DNA from: JBEBSD01 sp040394475 | Lineage (GTDB): Bacteria > Bacteroidota > Bacteroidia > Cytophagales > Spirosomataceae | Assembly: GCA_040394475.1 (NCBI GenBank) | Contig: JBEBSD010000002.1 | Span: forward strand, 1 to 64,000 | Length of the DNA: 64,000 bases | Direction of reading: 5' to 3' | In this document: one piece after another, positions 24,884 through 33,099 of the stretch | Layout: each line of letters starts with the position of its first letter | Numbering within the stretch: the first letter of the stretch is position 1 | Made by a program: the position numbers and the translations under genes | The notes under the pieces: generated by a model | Told to the model about the DNA's origin: nothing | Seen by the model: only the letters and a program-made list of their open reading frames with translations | The model's database searches: none

Positions 24884-26569
24884 CTAAGGTACCCAGGTAA
24901 CTTTTGCGATTTTGCAGGGCACTTCGAGCCTTTGCAGAAAATGCTGCCAATAGAGTTGCCTGGAGGAAAGATGGTCGGTTGGTGATTTGACCTCCACCAG
25001 GCAGTAGTCAGTTGTTTTCCATAGGAGTAAATCCGGAAATCCACGGGCTTTTTCCCGTAGGTCGGTGGCCATTTCCAGTAAGATGGCGTGTAACTGCGGA
25101 ACCGATAACAAGCGTACGAGGGTGAGCGTAATGGGCAGCAGGTTGTCGTACCAGGACACCATAACGTTCGCAATTCCCTGCTTCTCGGCGTAGGTTTGCC
25201 GCAACACGCGGGCCAGTTTTTCTGACGTGTCGAGATGCTTCAGTCTGAGCTGCAAGGCGTCTTTACGCTTCAGGTAGAAGTCCGGAAGGAAGAAATCGGA
25301 GGGGACGCGTTGGAGCGGGTGATGGATAGCCTGCACATTGGTATCATAGATAATATCCCAGAAGAGTAATCCGAATAACGCCCGCCAGGGGAGGTTCTCG
25401 GAGAAAACGGCGTCGTATCCCAGTGACTGATAGTAGGCCGCCGCCCCTTGCTCTACCTGGTACCGGTAAGTTTCCGAAACCGGGATGAGCTCGCCTGCCT
25501 GGAGAGCCTCCGTGGTCTGTTTGACTATCCGCTTCTGAGATTTTTCCAGTTTTCGGAGAAAATCGCTGCCAAAGTAATGCTCATCGGCATTTTGAGGAGC
25601 CGACCTGATTTCCTGACAGAGCTGCCGGGCTTCTTCCGCTAGTCCGAGCCTGAGCAAGAGCCTTGCCCTTCGTTCACGGGAAGGCGCCGCGTCGGTCAGC
25701 TGATAGAGCATAAGCGCCTGTTCGTAAAGTTTTTGCCGTTCCAGCCAGGCGGCTATTTTTAAGATTAGCCGGTGTAAGCTCCCCTGCGTAACGGGGCTCA
25801 TGTCCCTGGCGAAACGTTCATACCAGTGGATAAACCAGCTATGGACGTCCTCCGGGGGGTGTGTCTGAGTGAACGTCTGGAACGTTTCATGCAACAGCGA
25901 AATTGTCAGTGAATCGTCGATCTCCCGGCGGTTTTGAAATTTAACGGTAAAGGAGGCTTCTTCAAAAGACTGGAAGCGGACGTGTCCCAGATCCCTGATG
26001 ACAAACTCGGTCATGTCTTCGTGGCGGTTCCCAAAAAAGAGAAATTTCATCATCATGACTTCCGTTTCCCGGTTGACCTTTACGAGGTTCTCCGAAACGG
26101 TCACGGCGTCAAGAAGTAATTCCGGCGGGTAGGTATGCAGCAGCCACCGCAGGAGATCGGGTTTCCGGATGCTTTTCAGGGGCATCAGTTCCGGGTACAA
26201 CCGGGAAGTCAGCTGTAAAAGCGACGGTTTGGTAAGCAGCGAGAGGATACGTTCAGTTTCCGGGGCATGCTCGCTGCTGACGGCTTCTGTAAACCCGGCG
26301 GCAGTGAGTTCATTAAGAGCGGATGGCAGGTCCCGGATTTCTTCGTACGCCAGTTCATCAACCTTAAAAAAGGAGCCTTTCCGGTTACTGAGGCGGACAA
26401 ACAGGCACCGGCCGTCTTCCGACAGCTGCCTGAATTGTTCCAGAAACAGGACTTCAGACGGTACCAGGAGCGGACCGTACATGTTTTGGACGAACTCCAG
26501 CAGGTATTCGAAATAGTCGAGATAGTATTTAGGGGGTAATTGCACTGGTTTAGCGGATTCGTCTGCCAT
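24884..26569 (-). CDS. FAN1-like structure-specific nuclease with VRR-NUC domain
   Basis: The 561-residue protein has the bacterial FAN1 layout: an N-terminal DNA-binding region (about 1-150), a helical TPR-like middle (about 210-330), the segment NLPWRALFGLLFWDIIYD (about 400-417) and a C-terminal VRR-NUC nuclease domain. The active-site residues are visible as Asp in RGFPDLLLWKT and Glu/Lys in CLVEVKSPTDHLSSRQ (about 515-545). FAN1 enzymes cut 5' flaps and unhook DNA interstrand crosslinks, so a role in crosslink repair is likely. The size matches the bacterial type (about 560 residues). No partner repair genes are adjacent. Confidence 0.85.
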   Translation of the reverse strand: MADESAKPVQLPPKYYLDYFEYLLEFVQNMYGPLLVPSEVLFLEQFRQLSEDGRCLFVRLSNRKGSFFKVDELAYEEIRDLPSALNELTAAGFTEAVSSEHAPETERILSLLTKPSLLQLTSRLYPELMPLKSIRKPDLLRWLLHTYPPELLLDAVTVSENLVKVNRETEVMMMKFLFFGNRHEDMTEFVIRDLGHVRFQSFEEASFTVKFQNRREIDDSLTISLLHETFQTFTQTHPPEDVHSWFIHWYERFARDMSPVTQGSLHRLILKIAAWLERQKLYEQALMLYQLTDAAPSRERRARLLLRLGLAEEARQLCQEIRSAPQNADEHYFGSDFLRKLEKSQKRIVKQTTEALQAGELIPVSETYRYQVEQGAAAYYQSLGYDAVFSENLPWRALFGLLFWDIIYDTNVQAIHHPLQRVPSDFFLPDFYLKRKDALQLRLKHLDTSEKLARVLRQTYAEKQGIANVMVSWYDNLLPITLTLVRLLSVPQLHAILLEMATDLREKARGFPDLLLWKTTDYCLVEVKSPTDHLSSRQLYWQHFLQRLEVPCKIAKVTWVP

Positions 26570-26681
26570 GCTGTTAACGTGTTTAAACTTTAAAAAGTAC
26601 TATTATTGCCCGCTTTTGGTATTATCAGGAGGTAAAGTTGTAAATACTTGATGGCCTGTAGAATATATTGGCGGATTAAAT

Positions 26682-26689
26682 TACATTTG
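26682..26689 (+). promoter_or_regulatory. Putative promoter -7 box for pgk
   Basis: TACATTTG matches TAnnTTTG exactly and sits 31 bp before the pgk ATG, giving a leader of about 25 nt. No -33 TTG is seen at the ideal distance. Confidence 0.5.
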
Positions 26690-26720
26690 CCCGTATATAC
26701 ATTAACTACAACCATTGTTT

Positions 26721-27911
26721 ATGAGAACAATTGATACGTTCAATTTTTCAGGAAAAAAAGCTCTTGTACGAGTTGATTTTAATGTTCCGCTTAATGAAAA
26801 ATATGAAATTACGGATGATACCCGGATAAAGGCTACCCTTCCTACGATCACAAAAATACTGGAAGATGGTGGTTCTGTTATCTTAATGTCTCATTTAGGA
26901 AGGCCAAAAGACGGGCCCGTAGAAAAGTTCTCACTCCGGCATCTGGTAGCCCCCCTTTCTATTATTCTTGGAAAAACTGTCAAATTTGCTGATGATTGTA
27001 TCGGAGAAAGTGCCGTAACACTGGCTGCGACGCTGGCTCCAGGTGATATTTTGCTGCTGGAAAATCTTCGTTTTTATAAGGAGGAGGAAAAAGGCGACAC
27101 CGGTTTCGCCGAGAAATTGTCGAAACTGGGTGATGTTTGGGTGAATGACGCTTTCGGGACTGCACACCGGGCGCATGCTTCGACTGCCGTTGTCGGCCAG
27201 TTTTTTCAGGACAAAGTGTGCGGCTATGTGATGCAGGCGGAATTGGAAAATGCCCAGCGTATCCTGGAAGATTCTGAGCGGCCTTTCACGGCCATCATGG
27301 GAGGCGCCAAAATATCGGATAAAATATTAATCATCGAACGCTTGCTGGATAAGGTAGATAACCTGATTATAGGAGGAGGCATGTCGTATACTTTTGCGAA
27401 GGCACAGGGAGGAATGATCGGGAATTCGTTGCTGGAAGCCGATAAGCAGGCGCTCACGCTGGAGCTGGTGGAGAAGGCAAAGCAGAAAAATGTGAAGTTA
27501 TATTTGCCGTTGGATACGGTAATCAGTACGGATTTCAGGAACGACGGACCCCGGGAAACCGTTCCCGCCGGAGAAGTCCCCGATGGCTGGGAAGGATTGG
27601 ATATCGGTGAAAAAACGATTAAAATTTTCTCCGAAGTAGTCGCAGAGTCAAAAACGATTCTTTGGAACGGCCCGATGGGGGTATTCGAATTCCCTAATTA
27701 TGCGAAAGGTACCAATGCCATTGCGAAAGCAGTAGTGAAGGCTACGGAAGAAAACGATGCCTTTTCCCTGATCGGAGGAGGAGACTCGGCTTCTGCGGTC
27801 AATAATGCCGGCTACGGGGACAGCGTGAGTTATGTCTCTACAGGTGGCGGCGCTTTACTGGAGTATATGGAAGGAAAAGTGCTGCCGGGTGTAGCTGCGC
27901 TGAACGAATAA
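26721..27911 (+). CDS. pgk: Phosphoglycerate kinase
   Basis: The 396-residue glycolytic enzyme transfers phosphate between 1,3-bisphosphoglycerate and ADP in the cytosol. Signatures are KKALVRVDFNVPL (near residues 12-24), VILMSHLGRPKDG, LLENLRFYKEE, the nucleotide-binding TILWNGPMGVFEF near 310 and the C-terminal IGGGDSASAVNNAG. The ATG at 26721 is preferred over a TTG two codons upstream. It stands alone with its own promoter-like box and a strong terminator. Confidence 0.98.
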   Translation: MRTIDTFNFSGKKALVRVDFNVPLNEKYEITDDTRIKATLPTITKILEDGGSVILMSHLGRPKDGPVEKFSLRHLVAPLSIILGKTVKFADDCIGESAVTLAATLAPGDILLLENLRFYKEEEKGDTGFAEKLSKLGDVWVNDAFGTAHRAHASTAVVGQFFQDKVCGYVMQAELENAQRILEDSERPFTAIMGGAKISDKILIIERLLDKVDNLIIGGGMSYTFAKAQGGMIGNSLLEADKQALTLELVEKAKQKNVKLYLPLDTVISTDFRNDGPRETVPAGEVPDGWEGLDIGEKTIKIFSEVVAESKTILWNGPMGVFEFPNYAKGTNAIAKAVVKATEENDAFSLIGGGDSASAVNNAGYGDSVSYVSTGGGALLEYMEGKVLPGVAALNE

Positions 27912-27932
27912 CGGGATGGTTGCACATCTAGG

Positions 27933-27964
27933 GAGAATCGAAGGAGAAAGCTTCGATTCTCTTT
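27933..27964 (+). terminator. Intrinsic terminator after pgk
   Basis: An 11-bp perfect stem (GAGAATCGAAG at 27933-27943 and CTTCGATTCTC at 27951-27961) with a 7-nt loop is followed by TTTG. It begins 22 bp after the pgk stop codon. Confidence 0.85.
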
Positions 27965-28029
27965 GTCGTTGATACTGTAGGTGGTTTCCAATTGCAGGTT
28001 TTGAGCATGTTTCCGTTTTATGGTTTTCG

Positions 28030-28113
28030 ATCACATAGCTATCACAAAAAGGATGTCTGATTATCAGTGGTTTGTGGCAAAAAAGCGCTTCCCTATCACA
28101 TAACCATCACATA
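28030..28113. repeat. Paired ATCACATA direct repeats
   Basis: Two copies of a compound unit ATCACATAnCnATCACAnAA lie at 28030-28049 and 28095-28114. In each, the two ATCACA cores are 11 bp apart. The second copy overlaps the broken end of the AlbA_2 fragment. They may mark the ends of a past insertion or deletion, or be regulatory. The rest of the 27965-28106 gap shows nothing else. Confidence 0.5.
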
Positions 28114-28265
28114 AGATTTCCGAGCTTGTCAACGTTAGACAACGCAGACGACTGCTCGCCAATTTCCTGCTCTGAATGGAAGTTTTTTTTAAACTCCACC
28201 CATTCACTTTCGTGGGGCTGCTTTACTAATTCGTCGACAAGTTCTATGAGTTGTAGCCCCGTCAT
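28107..28265 (-). pseudogene. Truncated AlbA_2 (Schlafen-like) domain fragment
   Basis: The 52-codon frame reads like the start of AlbA_2-domain ATP-binding/regulator proteins: LVKQPHESEWVEFKKNF followed by HSEQEIGEQSSALSN, where the family has Q-x-E-S-x-W-x-E-F-K and a later SALxN motif. After SALSN the similarity stops abruptly and the frame ends within a few codons at the ATCACATA repeats. No continuation is visible in other frames. Full-length members are several hundred residues, so this is a remnant. It lies 28 bp downstream of the TIM-barrel gene. Confidence 0.7.
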
Positions 28266-28293
28266 CTCAATTTCGCTGTTAAAGTATTTTCCC

Positions 28294-29214
28294 CTATCCG
28301 ATATATTGCCGGATATAGTTCCGACTGGTAAGAATGGCTGACTGGACGTCATGAATAGACCCCTCGTAGGCTTTGTCTTCTACCTCAATCACTACCGGCC
28401 CCCGATAGCGGACATCCGTGAGGGCTGCAAAAAAATGCCCCCACCGCACATCCCCTAATCCCGGGAGTTTGGGAGAATGGTACTCCAGCGGATTGGCCAT
28501 GATCCCTACCCGGTCGAGCTTGTCCCGGTATAGCTTCACATCTTTCAGGTGAATATGGTGCAGGCGGTCTTTATAGGCGTATATGGGCTTGATCTCGTCC
28601 ATCATCTGCCAGACCATATGAGACGGATCGTAGTTAAGTCCGAAGTGCCGACTGGGGATAATGTCAAAAAGTTTGTCCCAAATGGCCGGGCTGATCGCCA
28701 GGTTTTTGCCACCGGGCCATTCATCATCAGTGAAAAACATCGGGCAGTTTTCAATTCCGATGCGGATATTACGCTTTTCCGCATGTTTTACTATAGCAGG
28801 CCATACTTCGGCAAATCGTGCCAGGTTATCAGCCATGTTCCGTGACGGGTCCCTGCCGATAAACGTGTTCACCACCGGAACCGAAAGCCTGGCGGCGGCA
28901 TCAATGACTTTGAGCAGGTGATTGATGTAAAATGCGGATTTGTCCGGATCCGGGTCAAGCGGGTTGGGGTAGTACCCCAGCGCAGAAGCGGATACACCTG
29001 CGTGCCGGAGCTGGTAAGCAATTTGGGATACCGCTTTATCACCAAGGCGGTCCACGTTGATATGTGTCACGCCTGCATATCGGCGGGTGTCGGAATTGTC
29101 TTCAGGCCAGCACATTAATTCAATACATTGAAACCCGTGGCGGCTGGCAAAATTTACTACGTGATCAAGGGAGAAGTCGGGTAAAATGGCACTCGCAAAA
29201 CCTAATTGAAACAT
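28294..29214 (-). CDS. Sugar phosphate isomerase/epimerase family protein (TIM barrel)
   Basis: The 306-residue cytosolic protein belongs to the AP-endonuclease-2-like TIM-barrel family (xylose isomerase-like). Visible metal-site segments include CIELMCWPE near residue 30, RIGIENCPMFF near 150, FGLNYDPSHMVWQ near 190, HIHLKDVKLY near 223 and VVIEVEDKAYEG near 277. Such enzymes isomerise or epimerise sugars or inositol derivatives; the substrate is unknown. Its ATG overlaps the stop of the upstream deaminase-like gene by one base (TAATG), so they are translationally coupled. Confidence 0.9.
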   Translation of the reverse strand: MFQLGFASAILPDFSLDHVVNFASRHGFQCIELMCWPEDNSDTRRYAGVTHINVDRLGDKAVSQIAYQLRHAGVSASALGYYPNPLDPDPDKSAFYINHLLKVIDAAARLSVPVVNTFIGRDPSRNMADNLARFAEVWPAIVKHAEKRNIRIGIENCPMFFTDDEWPGGKNLAISPAIWDKLFDIIPSRHFGLNYDPSHMVWQMMDEIKPIYAYKDRLHHIHLKDVKLYRDKLDRVGIMANPLEYHSPKLPGLGDVRWGHFFAALTDVRYRGPVVIEVEDKAYEGSIHDVQSAILTSRNYIRQYIG

Positions 29215-30206
29215 TATGTATCCAGTTTAATAGTGATTCTTCCCTGCAGACCGCCTGTGTGAACGGCCACGAGGGTGGTTCCTTTTGCAAAATAACCCCT
29301 TTTGATCAAATCGAATAATCCGAAGAGCATTTTCCCCGAATAAACCTGTTCGATGCGGATATCCCAGCGATTTTCGAAGTCTCGGATGAAATCAAGGAGT
29401 TCGGCCGTGTACCGGCCGTATCCGCCGAAATGATAAGCTGTTTGTAAATCGGGCTGACCGATACCCGGAAGCCCGGCGCCCGGAGGCCCGGCGCCCGGAA
29501 GCTGGTTTAGCAGGTGCCGGATGTCGTTTGCCAGAAAATCGCCGCCTTTCAGGACGGGGAAAACGATCGCGTCAGCGCCGGTTGCCAGGATGCCGGCGGC
29601 GGTGCCGCCGGTACCGGCGGGTACACAGTAGGCGTCCGGGGCGTAGCCGAGCTGGGTCACAGTTTCAGTCACCAGTTCCCCCACTCCTTGCAGGGCCAGA
29701 AAGTTACTGCCGCCCTCCGGCAGCCAGTAATGCCGGGGATATCGTGTTGTCAGGTGTCGGAAAACGGCCCCGTTTTCCTGTTGCCGGTACTCTTCCCGGC
29801 TGATGAAATGCAGCTGCATCCCTGCCTGATGGCAAAATTGAAGCGTAGGAGAGGAGCTCTCCCGCAATTCGTGGCCGCGCACAAGGCCCACCGTGTTCAG
29901 GCCGGTAAGTATGCCGGCCGCCGCCACGGCATACAGGTGGTTGGAATAGGCCCCGCCGAAAGTCAGCAGCGTGTCAGCGTCCAGGGCACGGGCTTTTTCA
30001 AGGTTGAATTGTAGCTTACGCCATTTGTTGCCCGATAGTAACGGATGAATCAGGTCGTCCCTTTTCAGAAAGAGCGCGACGCCCGCCTGGTCCAGCAACG
30101 GACTTTCAAGCGGCTGGAGGGGGGAAGGTAGCCGGGCTGTTAAAGAATTCATACCGTTTGGGCCGTCCGAACGGGCGGGTGGTGCTTCTTTTGGGTTGAA
30201 ATTCAC
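29214..30206 (-). CDS. PLP-dependent 1-aminocyclopropane-1-carboxylate deaminase/D-cysteine desulfhydrase family
   Basis: The 330-residue protein is a fold-type II PLP enzyme. LFLKRDDLIHPLLSGNKWRKLQFNL (about 45-69) contains the PLP Lys in GNKWRK. FGGAYSNHLYAVAAAG binds phosphate, and PAGTGGTAAGILATG is at about 190-205. Members remove ammonia from ACC or H2S from D-cysteine. A proline/glycine insert (PGAGPPGAGLPGIG, near 240) is encoded by a 15-bp tandem repeat and is not a family feature. A start at 30152 (MNSLTARLPSP) may be the true one. It is coupled to the downstream TIM-barrel gene. Confidence 0.92.
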   Translation of the reverse strand: MNFNPKEAPPARSDGPNGMNSLTARLPSPLQPLESPLLDQAGVALFLKRDDLIHPLLSGNKWRKLQFNLEKARALDADTLLTFGGAYSNHLYAVAAAGILTGLNTVGLVRGHELRESSSPTLQFCHQAGMQLHFISREEYRQQENGAVFRHLTTRYPRHYWLPEGGSNFLALQGVGELVTETVTQLGYAPDAYCVPAGTGGTAAGILATGADAIVFPVLKGGDFLANDIRHLLNQLPGAGPPGAGLPGIGQPDLQTAYHFGGYGRYTAELLDFIRDFENRWDIRIEQVYSGKMLFGLFDLIKRGYFAKGTTLVAVHTGGLQGRITIKLDT

Positions 30207-30207
30207 T

Positions 30208-30215
30208 TATTTTTG
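30208..30215 (+). promoter_or_regulatory. Putative promoter -7 box for xerD
   Basis: TATTTTTG is an exact TAnnTTTG match 44 bp before the xerD start, in the narrow divergent gap. No -33 TTG is present at standard spacing. Confidence 0.45.
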
Positions 30216-30259
30216 TGGCGGCAACAGTCGTTCTTACACGATGAGACTGCCGGATCGTA

Positions 30260-31162
30260 ATGGAATTGATGCAAAATTATATCAGGCAATTTAAGGATTT
30301 TTTGCTCCTCGAACGTTCGCTTTCTCCTAATTCCGTGGAAGCCTATGTGCGGGATGTCGAAAAATTGGCAGAGTACCTGGAAATCATACACTGGACGGCG
30401 GATGTGCCGGCAATCTCTGAAAGGGAAATAACCGCTTTTCTACGCTATCTGACTGAAATCGGCTTATCGGCTTACAGCCAGTCCCGTATCGTGTCGGGAA
30501 ACCGGGCGTTCTTCAACTATTTGTTGCTGGAAGACGTGATTCAAACGGACCCGACGGAACTGATCGAATCCCCGAAACTTCCACGGAAACTACCGGATGT
30601 GCTCGCTTACGAGGAAATTGTCGGGCTGTTGGAGGCGGTGGATGTTTCTACGGCCGAAGGAACCCGCAACCGGGCGATGCTGGAAGTGCTTTACAGCAGT
30701 GGTTTACGGGTTTCGGAGCTGATCAGGCTTCAGCTGACGCATTGCTTCTTTGACGACGGGTTCATAAAAGTAGTAGGAAAAGGAAATAAAATGCGCCTCG
30801 TTCCCATTGGCCGGGACGCCATACACCATATCCAGTTGTACCTGGAACACTACCGTAAAGGAATGGTGGCGGGCAAGGGAAATGAGGACATTGTATTCCT
30901 GAACCGTCGCGGAAAAGGATTGTCGCGTGTAATGGTCTTCCTGTTTGTAAAGGAGGCTGCCGCCAGGTCGGGTATTGCCAAAAATGTCAGTCCGCACACA
31001 TTCCGGCATTCATTTGCCACGCATCTGATCGAGGGAGGGGCCAGTTTGCGGGCTGTCCAGGAAATGTTGGGCCACGAATCGATCACGACGACGGAAATTT
31101 ATACCCATCTCGACCGGGATTACCTGCGGCAGGTGGTGACCGACTTCCATCCCAGGGCCTGA
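30260..31162 (+). CDS. xerD: Site-specific tyrosine recombinase XerD
   Basis: The 300-residue recombinase has an N-terminal core-binding domain (about 5-90; FLLLERSLSPNSVEAYVRDV) and a C-terminal catalytic domain. The catalytic set is visible: Arg in YSSGLRVSELI, Lys in VVGKGNKMRLVP, HTFR in SPHTFRHSFATHL, then GHESITTTEIYTH containing the last His and the Tyr nucleophile. It resolves chromosome dimers at dif during division, together with XerC. The length and single-gene context away from any island fit the housekeeping enzyme. A start at 30269 is also possible. Confidence 0.93.
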   Translation: MELMQNYIRQFKDFLLLERSLSPNSVEAYVRDVEKLAEYLEIIHWTADVPAISEREITAFLRYLTEIGLSAYSQSRIVSGNRAFFNYLLLEDVIQTDPTELIESPKLPRKLPDVLAYEEIVGLLEAVDVSTAEGTRNRAMLEVLYSSGLRVSELIRLQLTHCFFDDGFIKVVGKGNKMRLVPIGRDAIHHIQLYLEHYRKGMVAGKGNEDIVFLNRRGKGLSRVMVFLFVKEAAARSGIAKNVSPHTFRHSFATHLIEGGASLRAVQEMLGHESITTTEIYTHLDRDYLRQVVTDFHPRA

Positions 31163-31333
31163 CGAAAGGCCGTTGGAGAAGGTGCGGATAGGGTGGCGTT
31201 TATTTGTATTTTTTTTAGATGACGTTTGAATAATTGATTAAATGTTACGTTATTGCCGAAGAAAATCAGCCGGGGGAGCTCCTCCCTGTTACTTTCAGCA
31301 TTTAAAACGTTACGAACAATCTGACCCGAATTC

Positions 31334-32125
31334 ATGAAACTTGCTATTTATCAGCTGGATGCATTTGCCGACCGACTTTTTGCCGGAAATCCGGCCGTGG
31401 TTGTTCCCCTGGAAAATTGGCTGTCGGACGAGTTGCTGCAGCAAATAGCAGCGGAAAACAATGTGGCCGAAACGGCTTATTATATCCGGGATGAAGCAGG
31501 TTACCATATCCGCTGGTTTACACCTAAAGTAGAAGTAGACCTATGCGGACATGCGACCATGGCTGCGGCCTACGTGGTTTTCAATTATGGGGACCCCGGT
31601 TTGACGTCGGTCTCTTTTGATTCCAGGAGTGGTATGCTGCGGGTAGACAAAACGCCGGACGACGTTTATATCCTGGATTTCCCGCTGGATACGTATCAGG
31701 TGGCGGTGCCGCCCCCTGCCTTGCAGGAAAGTATGGCGCCATTGACGCTCAGTGAAGTTTATCGCGGAAAACTGGATTATATGGTGGTGTTGGAATCAGA
31801 AACAGAACTCCGGGAACTGAAACCGGATATTATTGTCTTGTCGACCATTCCGACGCGGGGGGTTATCGTGACGGCTCCGGGCGATTCTGTGGACTTCGTC
31901 TCCCGCTTTTTTGCTCCGCAATCGGGAATTGATGAAGACCCGGTTACGGGGTCGGCGCATACCACGTTAATCCCGTACTGGGCAAAGCGCCTGGGCAAAA
32001 CAGAATTGCTGGCCCGTCAGATCTCGCAACGGGGAGGTGAATTGCAATGTAAGCTTCTCGGAGACAGGGTTTCGATCGGGGGCGGGGTCCGGCAATATAT
32101 GACCGGTCAGATCGAAACGGAATAA
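31334..32125 (+). CDS. PhzF family phenazine biosynthesis-like/isomerase protein
   Basis: The 263-residue protein has the PhzF fold: IYQLDAFADRLFAGNPAVVVP at the start, AAENNVAETAYYI with the catalytic Glu near residue 46, RWFTPKVEVDLCGHATMAAAYV (about 57-78) and DEDPVTGSAHTTLIPYWAKRLG (about 200-221). Family members are isomerases or epimerases acting on small cyclic acids. Most have no link to phenazines, and none of the other phz genes is here. It stands alone, convergent with the EamA gene. Confidence 0.93.
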   Translation: MKLAIYQLDAFADRLFAGNPAVVVPLENWLSDELLQQIAAENNVAETAYYIRDEAGYHIRWFTPKVEVDLCGHATMAAAYVVFNYGDPGLTSVSFDSRSGMLRVDKTPDDVYILDFPLDTYQVAVPPPALQESMAPLTLSEVYRGKLDYMVVLESETELRELKPDIIVLSTIPTRGVIVTAPGDSVDFVSRFFAPQSGIDEDPVTGSAHTTLIPYWAKRLGKTELLARQISQRGGELQCKLLGDRVSIGGGVRQYMTGQIETE

Positions 32126-32145
32126 AAATGCCTGAGGATTTGGCG

Positions 32146-33027
32146 CTACCGCTTTTTTAAACGCAGTTTGGACGTATTGGAAATCAGCAGGCCGGCGATG
32201 ACCAGCAAGGTGCCGGCGCCGGTCAGCAGGGTGACGGGCTCGCCCATTAGCACCCAGGCATAATAAAACCCAAAAATAGGGCATAAGAATAACCACAGCG
32301 AAGCACGGATGGTGTCGGCTTTCAGCAGGTGAAACCAGCAGATCAGCCCGGCAATGGAAACGGCAACGCTCAGCCAAAGAACCGACTTCCAGAAAAGGGG
32401 GTCCAGGGTACTGTTTTGAAAGTCTGCAAAGCATAGCGTCACCGGAAGAAGGAGGATTCCCCCTATCAGCACCTGCCAGCCATTGATCAGTAAATTGGGT
32501 AATCGCCATTCTACAGCGGCATAGTACACGCTCGCTGCAGATACCACCACCATGCTAACCATCAGGATGACCAGTCCTTTGAGTGTTGTCTGCCCTGCAT
32601 CCAACAGCGGATAGGTGGCGATCGCAACCCCTAGAACCCCTAGAACCAGCGCAGCGATCTCTTGGGGCGATGGTTTGCGACGGAGCCACAGGGTAGACAT
32701 CAGGGTGATGAAAATAGGGTTGGTTGCGACGGCCAGGCTGCCGATACCGGCCGCCGTGAATTTCATTGCCCAAACATACAGTCCGAGGAATAACGTGGTA
32801 TTCAGCAGTGCAAAGAGGCTGAGCTGCAACCATTCTTTTCCGAAGGGCAGCCGGTAATCAGGGCCTTTTTTGAACAGGTAGGTAAACAGCAGCAGCGGGA
32901 TGCCCGCTATAAAGAAGCGAAGATTTGCCAGAATCAGTGGGTCGTTCTCCTGAATTCCCAGTTTGGTGGCCACAGAAGCAGATGCCCAAAGCAGGGCAAA
33001 AATCAAACCAATTACTATATTTTTCAA
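32146..33027 (-). CDS. EamA/DMT family membrane exporter
   Basis: The 293-residue protein has ten predicted membrane helices in two EamA repeats, such as IVIGLIFALLWASASVATKLGI at the start and SIAGLICWFHLLKADTIRASLWLFLCPIFGFYYAWVLMGE near residue 235. This is the standard size for drug/metabolite transporters, which export amino acids or other small metabolites. The substrate is not predictable. It is convergent with phzF and divergent from the OmpA-family gene. Confidence 0.92.
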   Translation of the reverse strand: MKNIVIGLIFALLWASASVATKLGIQENDPLILANLRFFIAGIPLLLFTYLFKKGPDYRLPFGKEWLQLSLFALLNTTLFLGLYVWAMKFTAAGIGSLAVATNPIFITLMSTLWLRRKPSPQEIAALVLGVLGVAIATYPLLDAGQTTLKGLVILMVSMVVVSAASVYYAAVEWRLPNLLINGWQVLIGGILLLPVTLCFADFQNSTLDPLFWKSVLWLSVAVSIAGLICWFHLLKADTIRASLWLFLCPIFGFYYAWVLMGEPVTLLTGAGTLLVIAGLLISNTSKLRLKKR

Positions 33028-33078
33028 AGCAGCGCGAATCGTTTTTCAAAATTAGGCATATCATTTCGTTCGCGGTGG

Positions 33079-33086
33079 TACTTTTG
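33079..33086 (+). promoter_or_regulatory. Putative promoter -7 box for the OmpA-family gene
   Basis: TACTTTTG is an exact TAnnTTTG match only 14 bp before the predicted ATG at 33100. Transcription would start about 7 bp before the start codon, giving a very short leader. The next in-frame ATG, at 33109, would lengthen it slightly. Confidence 0.5.
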
Positions 33087-33099
33087 TTATTTTTAACGC

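Noticed and set aside
24774..24950. A longer GtrA protein starting at 24950
   Set aside because: It overlaps the FAN1-like gene and adds basic sequence absent from GtrA proteins; the start near 24773 gives the usual length.
24884..28265. FAN1-like nuclease plus AlbA_2 fragment as a defence island
   Set aside because: The nuclease is a full-length repair-type enzyme next to pgk, the AlbA_2 piece is a 52-codon remnant, and no other defence gene or mobile element is present.
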